Assembly: GCA_002027195.1 (NCBI GenBank) | Contig: MWJO01000019.1 | Location: 33,969 to 97,968 of the forward strand | Origin: Streptomyces sp. GKU 895 | Lineage (GTDB): Bacteria > Actinomycetota > Actinomycetes > Streptomycetales > Streptomycetaceae | DNA length: 64,000 nt | Reading direction: 5' to 3' | Shown: positions 36,696 through 47,056 of the stretch, piece by piece | Position numbering within the stretch: position 1 is the first letter of the stretch | Layout: the number at the start of each line of letters is the position of its first letter | Program-made: the position numbers and the translations under genes | Notes under the pieces: generated by a model | Told to the model about the DNA's origin: nothing | Database searches by the model: none | The model's input: the letters and a program-made list of their open reading frames with translations, nothing else

Positions 36696-36878
36696 TCAGT
36701 CGACCTCCTCGACCGTCACGAGGTGGCGGACGGTGTGCACCATGCCGCGGAACTCGGGGCGGTCCTCCTTGACGACCTGCGTGTTGATGCCCTTGAGACC
36801 AAGGGAACGCAGGGTGTCGCGGTGGTTCTGCTTGCTGCCGATGTAGGACTTGACCTGCGTAATCTTGAGCTGAGCCAT
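36696..36878 (-). CDS. rpmD: Ribosomal protein L30
   Basis: A 60-residue 50S protein, recognised from [33 protein letters not shown] and the end [16 protein letters not shown]. The start is ATG 36878, immediately after the rpsE stop (36881). It is short and easily missed. Confidence 0.96.
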   Translation of the reverse strand: MAQLKITQVKSYIGSKQNHRDTLRSLGLKGINTQVVKEDRPEFRGMVHTVRHLVTVEEVD

Positions 36879-36880
36879 GA

Positions 36881-37486
36881 TTACGCACCCGCCCCGGCAC
36901 GCGCACGGAGCAGAGCCGCGGGGGCGACGTCCTCGAGCGGCAGACCACGGCGGGCCGCGATCTCCTCGGGACGCTGCAGACCCTTCAGGGCCTCCACGGT
37001 CGCGTGCACGATGTTGATCGCGTTGTCGGAGCCGAGCGACTTCGACAGCACGTCGTGAATACCGGCGCACTCGAGCACGGCACGCACCGGACCACCGGCG
37101 ATAACACCGGTACCCGGGGACGCGGGCTTGAGCAGCACGACGCCGGCAGCCTTCTCACCCTGGATGGGGTGCGGGATGGTGCCCTGGATACGGGGGACCT
37201 TGAAGAAGTGCTTCTTGGCCTCCTCCACACCCTTGGCGATGGCGGCCGGCACCTCCTTGGCCTTGCCGTAACCGACACCCACGGTGCCGTCACCGTCGCC
37301 CACCACGACCAGCGCGGTGAAGCTGAAGCGACGACCACCCTTCACAACCTTGGCGACACGGTTGATCGCGACAACGCGCTCAACGTAAGCGGTCTTCTCG
37401 GCGGCAGCTGCGCCGCCGTCACGGCCCTTCCGGTCCCGCCGCTCGCCGCCACCGGCACCGCCACCGCGGCGCTGGGGTCCAGCCAT
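36881..37486 (-). CDS. rpsE: Ribosomal protein S5
   Basis: A 201-residue 30S protein needed for decoding fidelity. The double-stranded RNA-binding N-domain has [20 protein letters not shown] and the C-domain [20 protein letters not shown]. The Gly/Arg-rich N-terminal extension ([20 protein letters not shown]) is normal in actinobacteria. The spectinomycin-contact loop KVVKGGR is wild type in appearance. Start ATG 37486. Confidence 0.97.
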   Translation of the reverse strand: MAGPQRRGGGAGGGERRDRKGRDGGAAAAEKTAYVERVVAINRVAKVVKGGRRFSFTALVVVGDGDGTVGVGYGKAKEVPAAIAKGVEEAKKHFFKVPRIQGTIPHPIQGEKAAGVVLLKPASPGTGVIAGGPVRAVLECAGIHDVLSKSLGSDNAINIVHATVEALKGLQRPEEIAARRGLPLEDVAPAALLRARAGAGA

Positions 37487-37525
37487 TGGAATTACCTCTC
37501 TCTTTTTCCGCTAGCTACGAACGGC

Positions 37526-37909
37526 TCAGAACTTCAAGCCGGCTTCGCGGGCGGCGTCCGCCAGGGCGGCGATGCGCCCGGCGTACTGGTTGCCACCACG
37601 GTCGAACACGACGGCCTCGACACCGGCGGCCTTGGCACGCTCGGCGACCAGGGCGCCGACCTGCTTGGCCTGCGCGGACTTGTCGCCCTCGCCACCGCGG
37701 ACCGACGTGTCCAGGGTGGACGCCGACGCCAGGGTGTGACCCTTGATGTCGTCGATCACCTGGGCCACGATGTGGCGGTTCGAGCGGGTAACGACCAGGC
37801 GGGGACGCTCCGCCGTACCGGAGATCCGCTTGCGGATCCGGATGTGACGGCGCTTGATCGCGGCGCGCTTGTAGGCGTCGCCCTTCAGGATCTTCTGTCC
37901 GTATGCCAT
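37526..37909 (-). CDS. rplR: Ribosomal protein L18
   Basis: A 127-residue protein that binds 5S rRNA in the central protuberance with L5 and L25. Recognised from [40 protein letters not shown] and [20 protein letters not shown]. Start ATG 37909, two bases after the rplF stop (37913). Confidence 0.97.
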   Translation of the reverse strand: MAYGQKILKGDAYKRAAIKRRHIRIRKRISGTAERPRLVVTRSNRHIVAQVIDDIKGHTLASASTLDTSVRGGEGDKSAQAKQVGALVAERAKAAGVEAVVFDRGGNQYAGRIAALADAAREAGLKF

Positions 37910-37912
37910 GGC

Positions 37913-38452
37913 TTACTTACCCGCCTTTCCGACCTTGCGGCGGATGACTTCGCCCTCGTACTTGACACCCTTGGCCTTGTACGGGTCGGGCTTGCGCAGC
38001 TTGCGGATGTTGGCCGCAACCTCGCCGACCTTCTGCTTGTCGATGCCCTCGACCTGGAAGCGGGTCGGGGTCTCCACCTTGAAGGTGATGCCCTCGGGCG
38101 CCTCGACGGTGATCGGGTGGCTGTAGCCGAGAGCGAACTCGAGGTTCGAACCCTTGGCCGTCACGCGGTAACCGACACCGCTGATCTCGAGCTTCTTCAC
38201 GTAACCCTCGGTCACGCCGGTGATCATGTTCGCCACCAGCGTGCGGGACAGGCCGTGCAGGGCCTTGTTCTGACGCTCGTCGTTGGGGCGGGTGACGTTG
38301 AGAACGCCGTCCTCACCCTTGGCGATGTCGATCGGCGCAGCGACGGTGTGGGTCAGCGAGCCCTTGGGGCCCTTGACCGAGACCGTACGGCCGTCGATGG
38401 TGACGTCCACGCCGGCGGGAACCGTGATGGGGAGCTTGCCAATACGCGACAT
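37913..38452 (-). CDS. rplF: Ribosomal protein L6
   Basis: A 179-residue 50S protein near the factor-binding site. Recognised from [20 protein letters not shown], the loop [20 protein letters not shown] and the end [20 protein letters not shown]. Start ATG 38452 with GGAACGGAGGAAACAGCT upstream. It follows rpsH by 24 bases. Confidence 0.97.
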   Translation of the reverse strand: MSRIGKLPITVPAGVDVTIDGRTVSVKGPKGSLTHTVAAPIDIAKGEDGVLNVTRPNDERQNKALHGLSRTLVANMITGVTEGYVKKLEISGVGYRVTAKGSNLEFALGYSHPITVEAPEGITFKVETPTRFQVEGIDKQKVGEVAANIRKLRKPDPYKAKGVKYEGEVIRRKVGKAGK

Positions 38453-38476
38453 AGCTGTTTCCTCCGTTCCCTTCCG

Positions 38477-38875
38477 CTACCAGACGTAGGCGAGGACTTC
38501 CCCACCCACGCCCTTCTTGCCGGCCTGCTTGTCGGTCAGGAGACCGTGCGACGTGGAGATGATCGCCACGCCGAGGCCACCGAGGACCTTGGGCAGGTTG
38601 GTGGACTTCGCGTACACCCGGAGACCGGGCTTGGAGATCCGCTTGATGCCCGCGATGGAGCGCTCACGGTTGGGGCCGAACTTCAGCTCCAGGACGAGGT
38701 TCTTGCCGACCTCGGCGTCCTCGACCTTCCAGCCCGTGATGAAGCCCTCCTGCTGGAGGATCTCCGCGATGTGAGACTTGATCTTGGAAGCGGGCATCGT
38801 CACGGAGTCGTGGTATGCCGAGTTCGCGTTCCGCAGACGCGTAAGCATGTCTGCGATCGGATCAGTCATGGTCAT
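38477..38875 (-). CDS. rpsH: Ribosomal protein S8
   Basis: A 132-residue 30S assembly protein; in other bacteria it represses the spc operon by binding its mRNA. Recognised from [39 protein letters not shown] and the end [21 protein letters not shown] use ATG 38875 (MTMTDP) and not the longer frame from 38920. ATG 38869 is also possible. Confidence 0.97.
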   Translation of the reverse strand: MTMTDPIADMLTRLRNANSAYHDSVTMPASKIKSHIAEILQQEGFITGWKVEDAEVGKNLVLELKFGPNRERSIAGIKRISKPGLRVYAKSTNLPKVLGGLGVAIISTSHGLLTDKQAGKKGVGGEVLAYVW

Positions 38876-38992
38876 GAATTGGCCTTCGGCCTCTCTCGCC
38901 GGGGTTTCCTGATGCGCCATCCCTCTCCCCGATCCGAGACGGGACGGGTGCGGCGCGGTGGACCTACGGCGTAGTAAGTCGTACGGGCAGTC

Positions 38993-39043
38993 GTCAGACG
39001 CCCAACCCTCCCAGCCTAAGCCATGGAGAGGAGGGCGTCTGAC
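38993..39043 (-). terminator. Long-loop hairpin between rpsN and rpsH
   Basis: GTCAGACGCCC (38993-39003) pairs perfectly with GGGCGTCTGAC (39033-39043), with partial pairing of CCTCC and GGAG inside. It lies in the 214-base gap between rpsN and rpsH. It may be an attenuator or a protein-binding site for operon control. Confidence 0.5.
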
Positions 39044-39089
39044 ACGCCCATTGCTTACCGAGAGCTTCGGGAATCCCTAAAAGCGGGGA

Positions 39090-39275
39090 TTACCAGGAGC
39101 TCTTGGTCACGCCCGGCAGCTCGCCACGGTGAGCCATCTCACGAAGGCACACGCGGCACAGGCCGAACTTGCGGTACACGGAGTGCGGGCGGCCGCAGCG
39201 CTGGCAGCGGGTGTACGCACGCACACCGAACTTGGGCTTACGAGCAGCCTTGGCAATCAGAGCCTTCTTCGCCAT
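39090..39275 (-). CDS. rpsN: Ribosomal protein S14, zinc-binding type
   Basis: A 61-residue protein of the short type Z S14 class, with two CxxC pairs ([10 protein letters not shown] and LCRVCLRE) that bind zinc. It begins [20 protein letters not shown] and ends [12 protein letters not shown]. It sits in the 30S head. Start ATG 39275, 5 bases after rplE. Confidence 0.97.
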   Translation of the reverse strand: MAKKALIAKAARKPKFGVRAYTRCQRCGRPHSVYRKFGLCRVCLREMAHRGELPGVTKSSW

Positions 39276-39280
39276 CTCGC

Positions 39281-39838
39281 TCACGCCTCCTTGAACGGGA
39301 AGCCGAGGTGACGAAGGAGGGCACGGCCCTCGTCGTCGTTGGTCGCCGTGGTGACCACGGTGATGTCCATACCCCGGACGCGGTCGATCTTGTCCTGGTC
39401 GATCTCGTGGAACATGACCTGCTCGGTGAGACCGAAGGTGTAGTTGCCACGGCCGTCGAACTGCTTGGGGGACAGACCACGGAAGTCGCGGATGCGCGGC
39501 AGCGCGAGCGACAGGGTGCGGTCCAGGAACTCCCACATGCGGTCGCCACGGAGCGTGACGTGGGCACCGATCGGCTGACCCTCACGCAGCTTGAACTGCG
39601 CGATGGACTTGCGGGCCTTGGTGACGGCCGGCTTCTGACCGGTGATCGTGGTGAGGTCGCGGATGGCGCCCTCGATCAGCTTGGAGTCGCGGGCGGCGTC
39701 GCCCACACCCATGTTGACCACGATCTTGACGAGGCCGGGAACCTGCATGACGTTCTCGTACTTGAACTCGTCACGCAGCTTGCCCGCGATCTCCTCGCGG
39801 TACTTCGTCTTGAGACGCGGAGTGGTGGTGGTAGCCAT
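39281..39838 (-). CDS. rplE: Ribosomal protein L5
   Basis: A 185-residue protein that carries 5S rRNA into the 50S subunit and contacts the P-site tRNA. Recognised from [40 protein letters not shown] and [20 protein letters not shown]. The start ATG 39838 shares one base with the rplX stop, so translation is coupled. Confidence 0.97.
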   Translation of the reverse strand: MATTTTPRLKTKYREEIAGKLRDEFKYENVMQVPGLVKIVVNMGVGDAARDSKLIEGAIRDLTTITGQKPAVTKARKSIAQFKLREGQPIGAHVTLRGDRMWEFLDRTLSLALPRIRDFRGLSPKQFDGRGNYTFGLTEQVMFHEIDQDKIDRVRGMDITVVTTATNDDEGRALLRHLGFPFKEA

Positions 39839-40161
39839 CAGATGTCCTCACCCGTCCGCTTGGCAACGCGGATCTTGTTGCCCTCGTCGTCGAAGCGGTA
39901 ACCGACACGCGTGACGACCTTGTTGCCGTCCTTCTCAACGACCAGCTGGACGTTGGAGACGTGGATCGGCGCCTCGGTCGTGACGATGCCGCCGGCCTGG
40001 GAACCGCGAGCGGTCGGGCCGGCCTTGGTGTGCTTCTTGACCCGGTTGACACCCTCGACCAGGACGCGCTCGTCGCGCGGGTAAGCGGCAATGACCTTGC
40101 CCTGCTTGCCCTTGTCCTTACCGGTGATGACCTGGACCAGGTCGCCCTTCTTGATCTTCAT
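39838..40161 (-). CDS. rplX: Ribosomal protein L24
   Basis: A 107-residue assembly-initiating 50S protein with a KOW motif: [20 protein letters not shown] and [14 protein letters not shown]. Start ATG 40161, two bases after the rplN stop. The C-terminal segment ends [10 protein letters not shown]. Confidence 0.97.
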   Translation of the reverse strand: MKIKKGDLVQVITGKDKGKQGKVIAAYPRDERVLVEGVNRVKKHTKAGPTARGSQAGGIVTTEAPIHVSNVQLVVEKDGNKVVTRVGYRFDDEGNKIRVAKRTGEDI

Positions 40162-40163
40162 GC

Positions 40164-40532
40164 TTACAGCACCTCCGGCGCGAGCGAGATGATCTTCATG
40201 AACTTCTTCTCGCGCAGCTCTCGGCCGACGGGGCCGAAGATGCGGGTGCCGCGAGGGTCGCCGTCGTTCTTCAGAATGACGGCGGCGTTCTCGTCGAAGC
40301 GGATGTACGAGCCGTCCGGACGGCGGCGCTCCTTGACGGTGCGAACGATGACCGCCTTGACGACGTCACCCTTCTTCACGTTGCCACCGGGGATCGCGTC
40401 CTTGACGGTGGCGACGATGACGTCACCGATGCCCGCGTAGCGGCGACCGGAGCCACCGAGCACACGGATGCAAAGGATTTCCTTCGCACCAGTGTTGTCG
40501 GCGACGCGCAGTCGCGACTCCTGCTGGATCAC
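40164..40532 (-). CDS. rplN: Ribosomal protein L14
   Basis: A 122-residue 50S protein at the subunit interface. Recognised from [39 protein letters not shown] and the end [19 protein letters not shown]. Its first residues match the family start, with ATG 40532... read as GTG on the minus strand (cac). It is the first gene of the spc block, 125 bases after rpsQ, with three hairpins in between. Confidence 0.97.
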   Translation of the reverse strand: MIQQESRLRVADNTGAKEILCIRVLGGSGRRYAGIGDVIVATVKDAIPGGNVKKGDVVKAVIVRTVKERRRPDGSYIRFDENAAVILKNDGDPRGTRIFGPVGRELREKKFMKIISLAPEVL

Positions 40533-40560
40533 GTCTATCTCCTGTTTGTCTGCCGGTTCC

Positions 40561-40655
40561 CCGGGAGCCGCTCAGCGAGCGGCTCCCGGAGCCTGGCGGA
40601 ACTGTCCTGCGGGTTTGCCCGCAGGCGTACTTGTTGGAATTCCCTTGCGGGAATT
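40561..40655 (-). terminator. Three successive hairpins at the S10/spc boundary
   Basis: Stems are CCGGGAGCCGCTC/GAGCGGCTCCCGG (40561-40589, 3-base loop), CCTGCGGG/CCCGCAGG (40606-40625) and AATTCCC/GGGAATT (40638-40655). They fill the rpsQ-rplN gap and should end or attenuate S10 transcription before the spc genes. Confidence 0.75.
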
Positions 40656-40657
40656 AC

Positions 40658-40942
40658 CTACTTGGCCTTCTCGAGGATCTCGACGACGCGCCAGCGCTTC
40701 GTCGCGGACAGCGGCCGGGTCTCCGCGAGGAGGACACGGTCGCCGACACCCGCGGCGTTCTGCTCGTCGTGCGCCTTGAGCTTGTTCGTACGGCGGATGA
40801 CCTTGCCGTACAGCGCGTGCTTCACGCGGTCCTCGACGGCGACGACGACGGTCTTGTCCATCTTGTCGCTGACGACGAGACCCTCACGGGTCTTGCGGAA
40901 GCCGCGGGCCTCTGCGTTCTCAGTCACGTTGCTCTCGCTCAT
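40658..40942 (-). CDS. rpsQ: Ribosomal protein S17
   Basis: A 94-residue OB-fold 30S protein that binds early to 16S rRNA. Recognised from [40 protein letters not shown] and [20 protein letters not shown]. The start ATG 40942 overlaps the rpmC stop by 4 bases. It is the last gene of the S10 block, as in E. coli. Confidence 0.97.
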   Translation of the reverse strand: MSESNVTENAEARGFRKTREGLVVSDKMDKTVVVAVEDRVKHALYGKVIRRTNKLKAHDEQNAAGVGDRVLLAETRPLSATKRWRVVEILEKAK

Positions 40943-41163
40943 GCGTTCTCCACCGTTTCGATGCCCAGCTCACGCTCGCGCATCAGGGTGTAGATCCGCG
41001 CGATGTCCTTACGGACGGCCTTCAGCCGACCGTGGTTTTCGAGCTGACCCGTGGCCGCCTGGAAGCGGAGGTTGAACAGCTCTTCCTTGGCCTCGCGGAG
41101 CTTGTTCAGCAGCTCCTCGTTGCCCAGCTCGCGCAGCTCGGACGCCTTGGTACCGGCCGACAT
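40939..41163 (-). CDS. rpmC: Ribosomal protein L29
   Basis: A 74-residue helical hairpin protein near the exit tunnel, where it helps to bind trigger factor and SRP. Recognised from [20 protein letters not shown] and [20 protein letters not shown] choose ATG 41163 over GTG 41166. It shares one base with the rplP stop. Confidence 0.97.
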   Translation of the reverse strand: MSAGTKASELRELGNEELLNKLREAKEELFNLRFQAATGQLENHGRLKAVRKDIARIYTLMRERELGIETVENA

Positions 41164-41582
41164 CACGCTTCACCTGCCTCGCGCTTGACGATCCGGCACT
41201 TCATCGGCAGCTTGTGGGCCGCACGAGTCAGCGCCTCACGGGCGATCTTCTCGTTGGGGTACGACAGCTCGAACATCACGCGTCCGGGCTTGACGTTGGC
41301 GATCCACCACTCCGGCGAACCCTTACCGGAACCCATGCGGGTCTCGGCAGGCTTCTTGGTGAGGGGACGGTCCGGGTAGATGTTGATCCAGACCTTGCCA
41401 CCACGCTTGATGTGACGCGTCATGGCGATACGAGCGGCCTCGATCTGGCGGTTCGTCACATACGCCGGGGTGAGCGCCTGGATGCCGTACTCGCCGAACG
41501 CAACCTGCGTGCCGCCCTTGGCAGCGCCGGAGCGCTTCGGGTGGTGCTGCTTGCGGTGCTTGACCCTACGGGGGATCAGCAT
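41163..41582 (-). CDS. rplP: Ribosomal protein L16
   Basis: A 139-residue 50S protein that organises the A-site and the CCA end of tRNA. Recognised from [40 protein letters not shown] and [20 protein letters not shown]. Start ATG 41582, five bases after rpsC. Confidence 0.97.
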   Translation of the reverse strand: MLIPRRVKHRKQHHPKRSGAAKGGTQVAFGEYGIQALTPAYVTNRQIEAARIAMTRHIKRGGKVWINIYPDRPLTKKPAETRMGSGKGSPEWWIANVKPGRVMFELSYPNEKIAREALTRAAHKLPMKCRIVKREAGEA

Positions 41583-41587
41583 GTCGG

Positions 41588-42409
41588 TCAGGCCTCCGTT
41601 CCGGTGCTCTCAGCAGCCGGAGCAGCGGCCTCGGCCTGGGGGGCCTCGGCGGCGGGAGCCTGCTGCTGCGGCTTGCGACCGCGCCGCTCGCCACCACGGC
41701 CACCACGGGCCGGGCGGTCGGCACCACCACGGGCCGGGCGGTTACCCGCACGGGCCGCAGCGTTCTCGGCGCGGACCTCGGCGATGTTCTTGACGTCGCC
41801 CTTGTAGATCCAGACCTTCACACCGATGCGGCCGAAGGTCGTCTTGGCCTCGAAGAAGCCGTAGTCCACGTTCGCGCGGAGCGTGTGCAGGGGCACACGG
41901 CCCTCGCGGTAGAACTCCGAGCGGGACATCTCGGCGCCACCGAGGCGGCCACCGCACTGGATCTTGATGCCCTTGGCGCCGGCCTTCATCGCCGACTGCA
42001 TGCTCTTACGCATGGCGCGACGGAAGGAGACGCGGGAGGAGAGCTGCTCGGCAACGGCCTGAGCAACCAGCTGAGCGTCCGTCTCGGGGTTCTTGACCTC
42101 GAGGATGTTCAGCTGGACCTGCTTGCCCGTGAGCTTCTCGAGGTCACCGCGGATGCGGTCGGCCTCGGCGCCACGGCGGCCGATGACGATGCCCGGACGC
42201 GCGGTGTGGATGTCCACGCGGACACGGTCACGGGTGCGCTCGATCTCCACCTTCGAGATGCCGGCGCGCTCCATGCCGGACGTCATCATCCGACGGATGG
42301 CGACGTCTTCCTTGACGTAGTCCTTGTACAGCTTGTCGGCGTACCACCGGGACTTGAAGTCCGTGGTGACACCGAGCCGGAACCCATGCGGGTTAACCTT
42401 CTGGCCCAT
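41588..42409 (-). CDS. rpsC: Ribosomal protein S3
   Basis: A 273-residue 30S head protein at the mRNA entry. The KH domain has [20 protein letters not shown] and the C-domain [20 protein letters not shown]. Residues beyond about 215 form an Arg/Gly and then Ala/Pro/Glu-rich tail ([20 protein letters not shown]) that is usual in actinobacteria. The start ATG 42409 shares one base with the rplV stop (TAATG). Confidence 0.97.
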   Translation of the reverse strand: MGQKVNPHGFRLGVTTDFKSRWYADKLYKDYVKEDVAIRRMMTSGMERAGISKVEIERTRDRVRVDIHTARPGIVIGRRGAEADRIRGDLEKLTGKQVQLNILEVKNPETDAQLVAQAVAEQLSSRVSFRRAMRKSMQSAMKAGAKGIKIQCGGRLGGAEMSRSEFYREGRVPLHTLRANVDYGFFEAKTTFGRIGVKVWIYKGDVKNIAEVRAENAAARAGNRPARGGADRPARGGRGGERRGRKPQQQAPAAEAPQAEAAAPAAESTGTEA

Positions 42410-42755
42410 TACCGGGTTCCTTCCTTGCTGCTGACGACCACGGTGATGTGGCTGGTCCGCTTGCGGATCCGGTAGGCACGGCCCTGGGCGCGCGGCCGGA
42501 ACCGCTTCAGGGTCGGACCTCGTCGACGTACGCCTCGGAGATGAAGAGGCTGTCGGCGTCGGTGTGGTCGTAGTTGTGCGCGGCGTTGGCGATGGCGCTG
42601 TCGAGCACCTTGCCGACCGGCACGGAGGCTGCCTGCGGAGCGAATCGCAGAACAGCCTGAGCCTCCGTGGCATCCATGCCACGGATCAGGTCCACCACGC
42701 GGCGGGCCTTCATGGGCGTGACGCGGATGTACCGCGCCTGGGCCCTGGCTTCCAT
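42409..42755 (-). CDS. rplV: Ribosomal protein L22 (frame broken once)
   Basis: A protein lining the peptide exit tunnel. The first 80 residues ([20 protein letters not shown] to FISEAYVDE) end in a false stop near 42514. The conserved tail, [20 protein letters not shown] and [16 protein letters not shown], is in the next frame. The coding strand reads GACGAGGTCCG where GACGAGGGTCCG is expected near 42519. With one G restored the protein is 115 residues, the normal size. Since L22 is essential, a sequence error is by far the best explanation. Confidence 0.95.
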
Positions 42756-42800
42756 GGTTGTCCCTCTCAGTTACTTACGTGTCTGAAGTGCGATCCGCTG

Positions 42801-43082
42801 CTAGCGGCGCTTCGACTTCCGGTCTTCCTTGACGTGACCCCGGAAGGTACGAGTCGGCGAGAACTCGCCGAGCTTGTGACCGACCATCGACTCGGTGACG
42901 AACACCGGGATGTGGGTCTTGCCGTTGTGCACCGCGAGCGTGTGGCCGAGCATGGCCGGCACGATCATGGAGCGACGGGACCAGGTCTTGATGACGTTCT
43001 TGGTGCCGGCTTCGTTCTGGGCGTCCACCTTCTTGATCAGGTGGTCGTCGACGAAGGGCCCCTTCTTGAGACTGCGCGGCAT
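42801..43082 (-). CDS. rpsS: Ribosomal protein S19
   Basis: A 93-residue 30S head protein. Recognised from [40 protein letters not shown] and [20 protein letters not shown]. The start is ATG 43082, 12 bases after rplB. Confidence 0.97.
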   Translation of the reverse strand: MPRSLKKGPFVDDHLIKKVDAQNEAGTKNVIKTWSRRSMIVPAMLGHTLAVHNGKTHIPVFVTESMVGHKLGEFSPTRTFRGHVKEDRKSKRR

Positions 43083-43094
43083 CTAAACCCGCTC

Positions 43095-43931
43095 CTAGCG
43101 CTTCTTGTTCGTCTTGCGGCGGCGGACGATGTACTTGTTCGAAGCCTTCTTCGGCGAACGAGTACGACCCTCCTTCTGACCCCACGGGGAGACCGGGTGG
43201 CGACCACCGGAGGTCTTGCCCTCACCACCACCGTGCGGGTGGTCGACCGGGTTCATCGCGACACCACGGACGGTCGGGCGAACGCCCAGCCAGCGCTTAC
43301 GGCCGGCCTTACCCCAGTTGATGTTGCTCTGCTCGGCGTTGCCGACCTCGCCGACGGTGGCGCGGCAGCGCACGTCGACCAGGCGGATCTCACCGGAAGG
43401 CATGCGGAGGTGAGCCATCTGGCCCTCCTTCGCGAGCAGCTGCACGGAGGCACCGGCGGAGCGGGCGAACTTGGCGCCGCCACCGGGACGGAGCTCGATC
43501 GCGTGGATCGTGGTACCGACCGGGATGTTGCGGAGCGCCAGGTTGTTGCCCGGCTTGATGTCGGCCCCGGGACCGTTCTCGACGCGGTCACCCTGCTGCA
43601 GGTTGCGCGGGGCGAGGATGTAGCGCTTCTCGCCGTCGGCGTAGTGCAGCAGCGCGATGCGCGCGGTGCGGTTGGGGTCGTACTCGATGTGCGCGACCTT
43701 CGCCGGCACGCCGTCCTTGTCGTGGCGACGGAAGTCGATGACACGGTAGGCGCGCTTGTGTCCGCCACCCTGGTGGCGAACGGTCACACGACCGGCGTTG
43801 TTACGGCCGCCCTTGCTGTGCAGGGGGCGGACCAGCGACTTCTCCGGCGTGGACCGCGTGACCTCGACGAAGTCGGCGACGCTGGAACCACGACGGCCCG
43901 GCGTAGTCGGCTTGTACTTGCGGATTCCCAT
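43095..43931 (-). CDS. rplB: Ribosomal protein L2
   Basis: A 278-residue 50S protein close to the peptidyl transferase centre. Recognised from [40 protein letters not shown] and [20 protein letters not shown], including the conserved histidine near the active site. Start ATG 43931. Confidence 0.97.
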   Translation of the reverse strand: MGIRKYKPTTPGRRGSSVADFVEVTRSTPEKSLVRPLHSKGGRNNAGRVTVRHQGGGHKRAYRVIDFRRHDKDGVPAKVAHIEYDPNRTARIALLHYADGEKRYILAPRNLQQGDRVENGPGADIKPGNNLALRNIPVGTTIHAIELRPGGGAKFARSAGASVQLLAKEGQMAHLRMPSGEIRLVDVRCRATVGEVGNAEQSNINWGKAGRKRWLGVRPTVRGVAMNPVDHPHGGGEGKTSGGRHPVSPWGQKEGRTRSPKKASNKYIVRRRKTNKKR

Positions 43932-43971
43932 TTCTCAGTCCTCGTCCGATATCGGACGATCCGGACCGCCC

Positions 43972-44391
43972 TTAGGCGGTCGGACCGCCGAAGATGTCGA
44001 TACGGTCGCCCTCGGCGAGGGTCACGATCGCGCGCTTGGTGGCCGCACGCTGGCCGAAGCCGGTGCGGGTCCGCTTGCGCTTGCCCTGACGGTTGATCGT
44101 GTTGACCCCGGTGACCTTGACCGAGAAGACCGCCTGGACGGCCTGCTTGATCTGGGTCTTGTTGGCGTTCGGGTCGACGATGAACGTGTACTTGTTCTCG
44201 TCCAGGAGCGCGTAGCTCTTCTCCGACACGACCGGCTTCAGCAGCACGTCACGGGGGTCCGTGTACGCCTTGCTGGGCGCGGTGATGACGGTGTTCTTGC
44301 CCTCGGCGGCGTGGCGGCGGGCCTTGGCGACGCGCGCGGCCTTGGCCTTCTTCGCAGCCTTGGAGGCAATCGCGGGGTGACGGATGGCCAT
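43972..44391 (-). CDS. rplW: Ribosomal protein L23
   Basis: A 139-residue protein at the exit of the tunnel, the main dock for trigger factor and SRP. The first 45 residues are a basic alanine-rich extension ([20 protein letters not shown]); the core has [20 protein letters not shown] and [20 protein letters not shown]. The start ATG 44391 shares a base with the rplD stop. Confidence 0.97.
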   Translation of the reverse strand: MAIRHPAIASKAAKKAKAARVAKARRHAAEGKNTVITAPSKAYTDPRDVLLKPVVSEKSYALLDENKYTFIVDPNANKTQIKQAVQAVFSVKVTGVNTINRQGKRKRTRTGFGQRAATKRAIVTLAEGDRIDIFGGPTA

Positions 44392-45046
44392 CAGACCTCA
44401 GTCCCTTCGGTGTCGTTGGCCTTCGGGCCGGCGACGAAGGACTCGAGAGCGGCCTGGGTGAAGACCACGTCGTCCGAGACGATCACGTCGTACGTGTTCA
44501 GCTGGCCCGGCTCCAGGATGTGCACCTGGGGCAGGTTGCGGGCGGACAGCCACGCGGCCTCGTCGGCGCGCTCGACGACCAGGAGCAGGTTCTTGCGCTC
44601 CGAGATCTTGCCGAACAGCGACTTGGCGGCCTTCGTGGAAGGAGCGTCGCCCTCGATCACGCCGGTGACGACGTGGATGCGGTTGTTGCGGGCCCGGTCG
44701 GTGAGGGCGTGACGCAGCGCGGCAGCCTTCATCTTCTTCGGGGTCGCTGCGAGTAGTCACGCGGCACGGGACCGTGCACGACGCCACCACCGGCGAACTG
44801 AGGGGCGCGGGTAGAGCCCTGGCGCGCACGGCCGGTGCCCTTCTGACGGTAAGGCTTCTTACCGCCACCACGAACCTCGCCGCGGGTCTTGGTCTTGTGG
44901 GTGCCCTGGCGGGCAGCCGCGTTCTGCGCAACGACGACCTGGTGGATCAGCGGGATGCTGACCTTCTCCACGCCGAAGATCTCCGCGGGGAGTTCGACGC
45001 TTCCGGTCTTCTCGCCGGCAGGCGAAAGGATGTCAACAGTGCTCAT
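44391..45046 (-). CDS. rplD: Ribosomal protein L4 (frame broken once)
   Basis: A 50S protein whose loop lines the exit tunnel; in enterobacteria it represses the S10 operon. The N-terminal part starts [20 protein letters not shown] and includes the tunnel loop [20 protein letters not shown]. The C-terminal part, [20 protein letters not shown] onwards, is in the next frame. A base is missing near 44746, where CAGCGGACCCCG reads CAGCGACCCCG. Restored, the protein has 218 residues. The start ATG 45046 is 7 bases after rplC. Confidence 0.95.
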
Positions 45047-45053
45047 CGGTACC

Positions 45054-45698
45054 TCAGGCCCCCTTGGCCGCGGTGCGGACCAGGACGAGGCCGCCGTTCG
45101 GACCGGGGACGGCGCCCTTGATGAGCAGCAGACCCTTCTCCGCGTCAACGGCGTGGACGGTCAGGTTCTGGGTGGTGACGCGCTCGTTGCCCATGCGACC
45201 TGCCATGCGGAGGCCCTTGAACACGCGACCCGGGGTGGCGCAGCCACCGATCGAGCCCGGCGAGCGGTGCTTGCGCTGGGTGCCGTGTCCGGCGCCGAGG
45301 CCCTTGAAGTTGTGACGCTTCATGACACCGGCGAAGCCCTTGCCCTTGCTCTTGCCGGTCACGTCGACCTTCACGCCGGCCTCGAACACCTCAGCGGTGA
45401 TCTCCTGGCCCAGCGTGTACTCGGAGGCGTCCGCGGTGCGGATCTCGACGAGGTGGCGACGGGGGGTGACGTCGGCCTTGGCGAAGTGGCCCTTGAGGGG
45501 CTTGTTCACCTTGCGCGGGTCGATCTCGCCGAAGGCGATCTGGACCGACTCGTAGCCGTCGGCGTCGTTCGTACGGACCTGGGTGACGACGTTCGGGCCG
45601 GCCTTGACGACGGTGACCGGAACAACACGGTTGTTCTCGTCCCACACCTGCGTCATGCCGAGCTTCTCGCCCAGGATGCCCTTGATCTGCTTAGCCAT
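45054..45698 (-). CDS. rplC: Ribosomal protein L3
   Basis: A 214-residue early-assembly 50S protein. Recognised from [40 protein letters not shown] and [20 protein letters not shown]. Start ATG 45698, 17 bases after rpsJ. It is the second gene of the S10 operon. Confidence 0.97.
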   Translation of the reverse strand: MAKQIKGILGEKLGMTQVWDENNRVVPVTVVKAGPNVVTQVRTNDADGYESVQIAFGEIDPRKVNKPLKGHFAKADVTPRRHLVEIRTADASEYTLGQEITAEVFEAGVKVDVTGKSKGKGFAGVMKRHNFKGLGAGHGTQRKHRSPGSIGGCATPGRVFKGLRMAGRMGNERVTTQNLTVHAVDAEKGLLLIKGAVPGPNGGLVLVRTAAKGA

Positions 45699-45715
45699 TC
45701 TCAGCTCACCGACCC

Positions 45716-46024
45716 TCAGAGCTTGATCTCGATGTCGACACCGGCCGGGAGGTCGAGTCGCATCAGAGAGTCAACGGTCTTGGGGGTGGGGTCGAGAATG
45801 TCGATCAGGCGCTTGTGCGTGCGCATCTCGAAGTGCTCGCGCGAGTCCTTGTACTTGTGCGGCGACTTGATGACGCAGTACACGTTCTTCTCAGTGGGCA
45901 GCGGCACCGGGCCCGCGACCGACGCACCAGTGCGGGTCACCGTCTCGACGATCTTCTTCGCCGAGGAGTCGATGACCTCGTGGTCGTAGGCCTTGAGCCG
46001 GATGCGGATCTTCTGTCCCGCCAT
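45716..46024 (-). CDS. rpsJ: Ribosomal protein S10
   Basis: A 102-residue 30S head protein, also the NusE transcription antitermination partner. Recognised from [40 protein letters not shown] and [20 protein letters not shown]. Start ATG 46024. It leads the S10 operon, with a structured leader that shares a stem-loop with the rpsL leader. Confidence 0.97.
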   Translation of the reverse strand: MAGQKIRIRLKAYDHEVIDSSAKKIVETVTRTGASVAGPVPLPTEKNVYCVIKSPHKYKDSREHFEMRTHKRLIDILDPTPKTVDSLMRLDLPAGVDIEIKL

Positions 46025-46084
46025 GGCTACTCAGTAGTCCTTTGTCTCGTAACGCTCTGGTACCCGGTGTTCCTGACCCTCGCT

Positions 46085-46109
46085 CCGACCCACGCGGTCG
46101 GGCGTGTCG
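46085..46109 (-). promoter_or_regulatory. Leader stem-loop shared with rpsL
   Basis: The 25 bases CCGACCCACGCGGTCGGGCG plus TGTCG differ at one position from 57745-57769. On the transcribed strand CCGACC and GGTCGG can pair around a GCGTG loop. It lies 61-85 bases upstream of the rpsJ start codon. Confidence 0.6.
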
Positions 46110-46396
46110 CGCTTTCGCTGACACAGATGTCCCTTGTTCGAACATCCCTTGCCTGAGAAAGAGAATCACCGGGCGCCTGGCCGGTGCCGCACCTTGCTTC
46201 CCGAAAGATTCCCGTACGTCCGCCCCAGCGCTGCCGTGGTGGCAGTTAGGGCGACGAGTACTGTGGGACTCGCTTCCGGTCCTCCCGGCGGGAGCGCGCA
46301 GCATCAACACTCGACCGAGCAACTCGGACAGTCTGCCATATGGGGTGGGCGGCTGGCCAATCGAAGCCGAGGATCGTACCCCGGGAGTGACGCAGG
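46110..46396. other. S10 operon leader and promoter region
   Basis: No gene is seen between the rpsJ leader stem-loop and the stop of the RHS-associated protein. The stretch holds a palindrome TGTTCGAACA (46135-46144), a small stem CACCGG/CCGGTG (46167-46186) and, on the minus strand, a weak promoter pair TTGGCC and CAGACT 19 bases apart near 46329-46359. The S10 operon must be transcribed from here. Confidence 0.45.
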
Positions 46397-47038
46397 TCAA
46401 ACAAGGGGCGCGATCAGATCCTCCAACGCATGGGCGTACGCCCTGCGCGCCTCCTTCTCCCCCTGTGGTGCCGGTACGTCGGGGCGCAGCACGTTCGGCA
46501 GGAAGGCGACCCGCCACATCCGGAACGTGTCCCCCAGCCCCTGTTCGGCATCGCCTCCCAGCAGCGCACGGGCCCCGCGTACGACGCCGGCGACAAGACC
46601 CGACGCTTCTTCCGGACCCGGGCCCCGCAGAACCGCCGTACCCACCAGGGCGTTCATGAGGACGGCCGACTGGAGGTCGCCCCCCATGCGCAGCATGCGC
46701 CGCAGCACCACGGGGTCGTCCGTGTCGGGCGGGTAGCCCTCGATGCAGCCGGAGTACATCATCAGGTACTCCGGCGTCACCTCGCGGCCCGTGTTCCATC
46801 CGCCCTGCCGCTCGAAGATGGACATGCTGTCAGCGGAGAAGTCGCCGATGACGCGCACCGATTCCAGAATGCCGTCCAACTCCTCCCGCCGGGCGGCCAC
46901 GAAGCCCTCGAGGGAGACCTCCCCGAGCGACTGCTCCCCCGACGCGGCGACCGCGCCCAGTTCGAGAATTCCCCACAGCGGCGCGAACACGTCGTACGCG
47001 AGTCCCGACTCGGATACCGGCGCAAATCTCTCCGTCAT
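46397..47038 (-). CDS. RHS-associated protein A, candidate immunity protein
   Basis: A protein of 213 residues, not a family I can name. It starts 19 bases after the RHS stop with a GAGGT ribosome site, the usual place for the immunity gene of a polymorphic toxin. It is soluble and mostly helical in appearance. It is clearly homologous over its full length to the protein encoded upstream of the RHS gene (51715-52376): shared blocks include VFAPL.G at the N-terminus, RRM.R...DLQ in the middle and R.WRVA.LP..LRP near the end. Either it neutralises the toxin, or both copies are chaperones or adaptors for it. Function is inferred from context alone. Confidence 0.65.
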   Translation of the reverse strand: MTERFAPVSESGLAYDVFAPLWGILELGAVAASGEQSLGEVSLEGFVAARREELDGILESVRVIGDFSADSMSIFERQGGWNTGREVTPEYLMMYSGCIEGYPPDTDDPVVLRRMLRMGGDLQSAVLMNALVGTAVLRGPGPEEASGLVAGVVRGARALLGGDAEQGLGDTFRMWRVAFLPNVLRPDVPAPQGEKEARRAYAHALEDLIAPLV

Positions 47039-47056
47039 GCCAAGTACCTCACTTTT

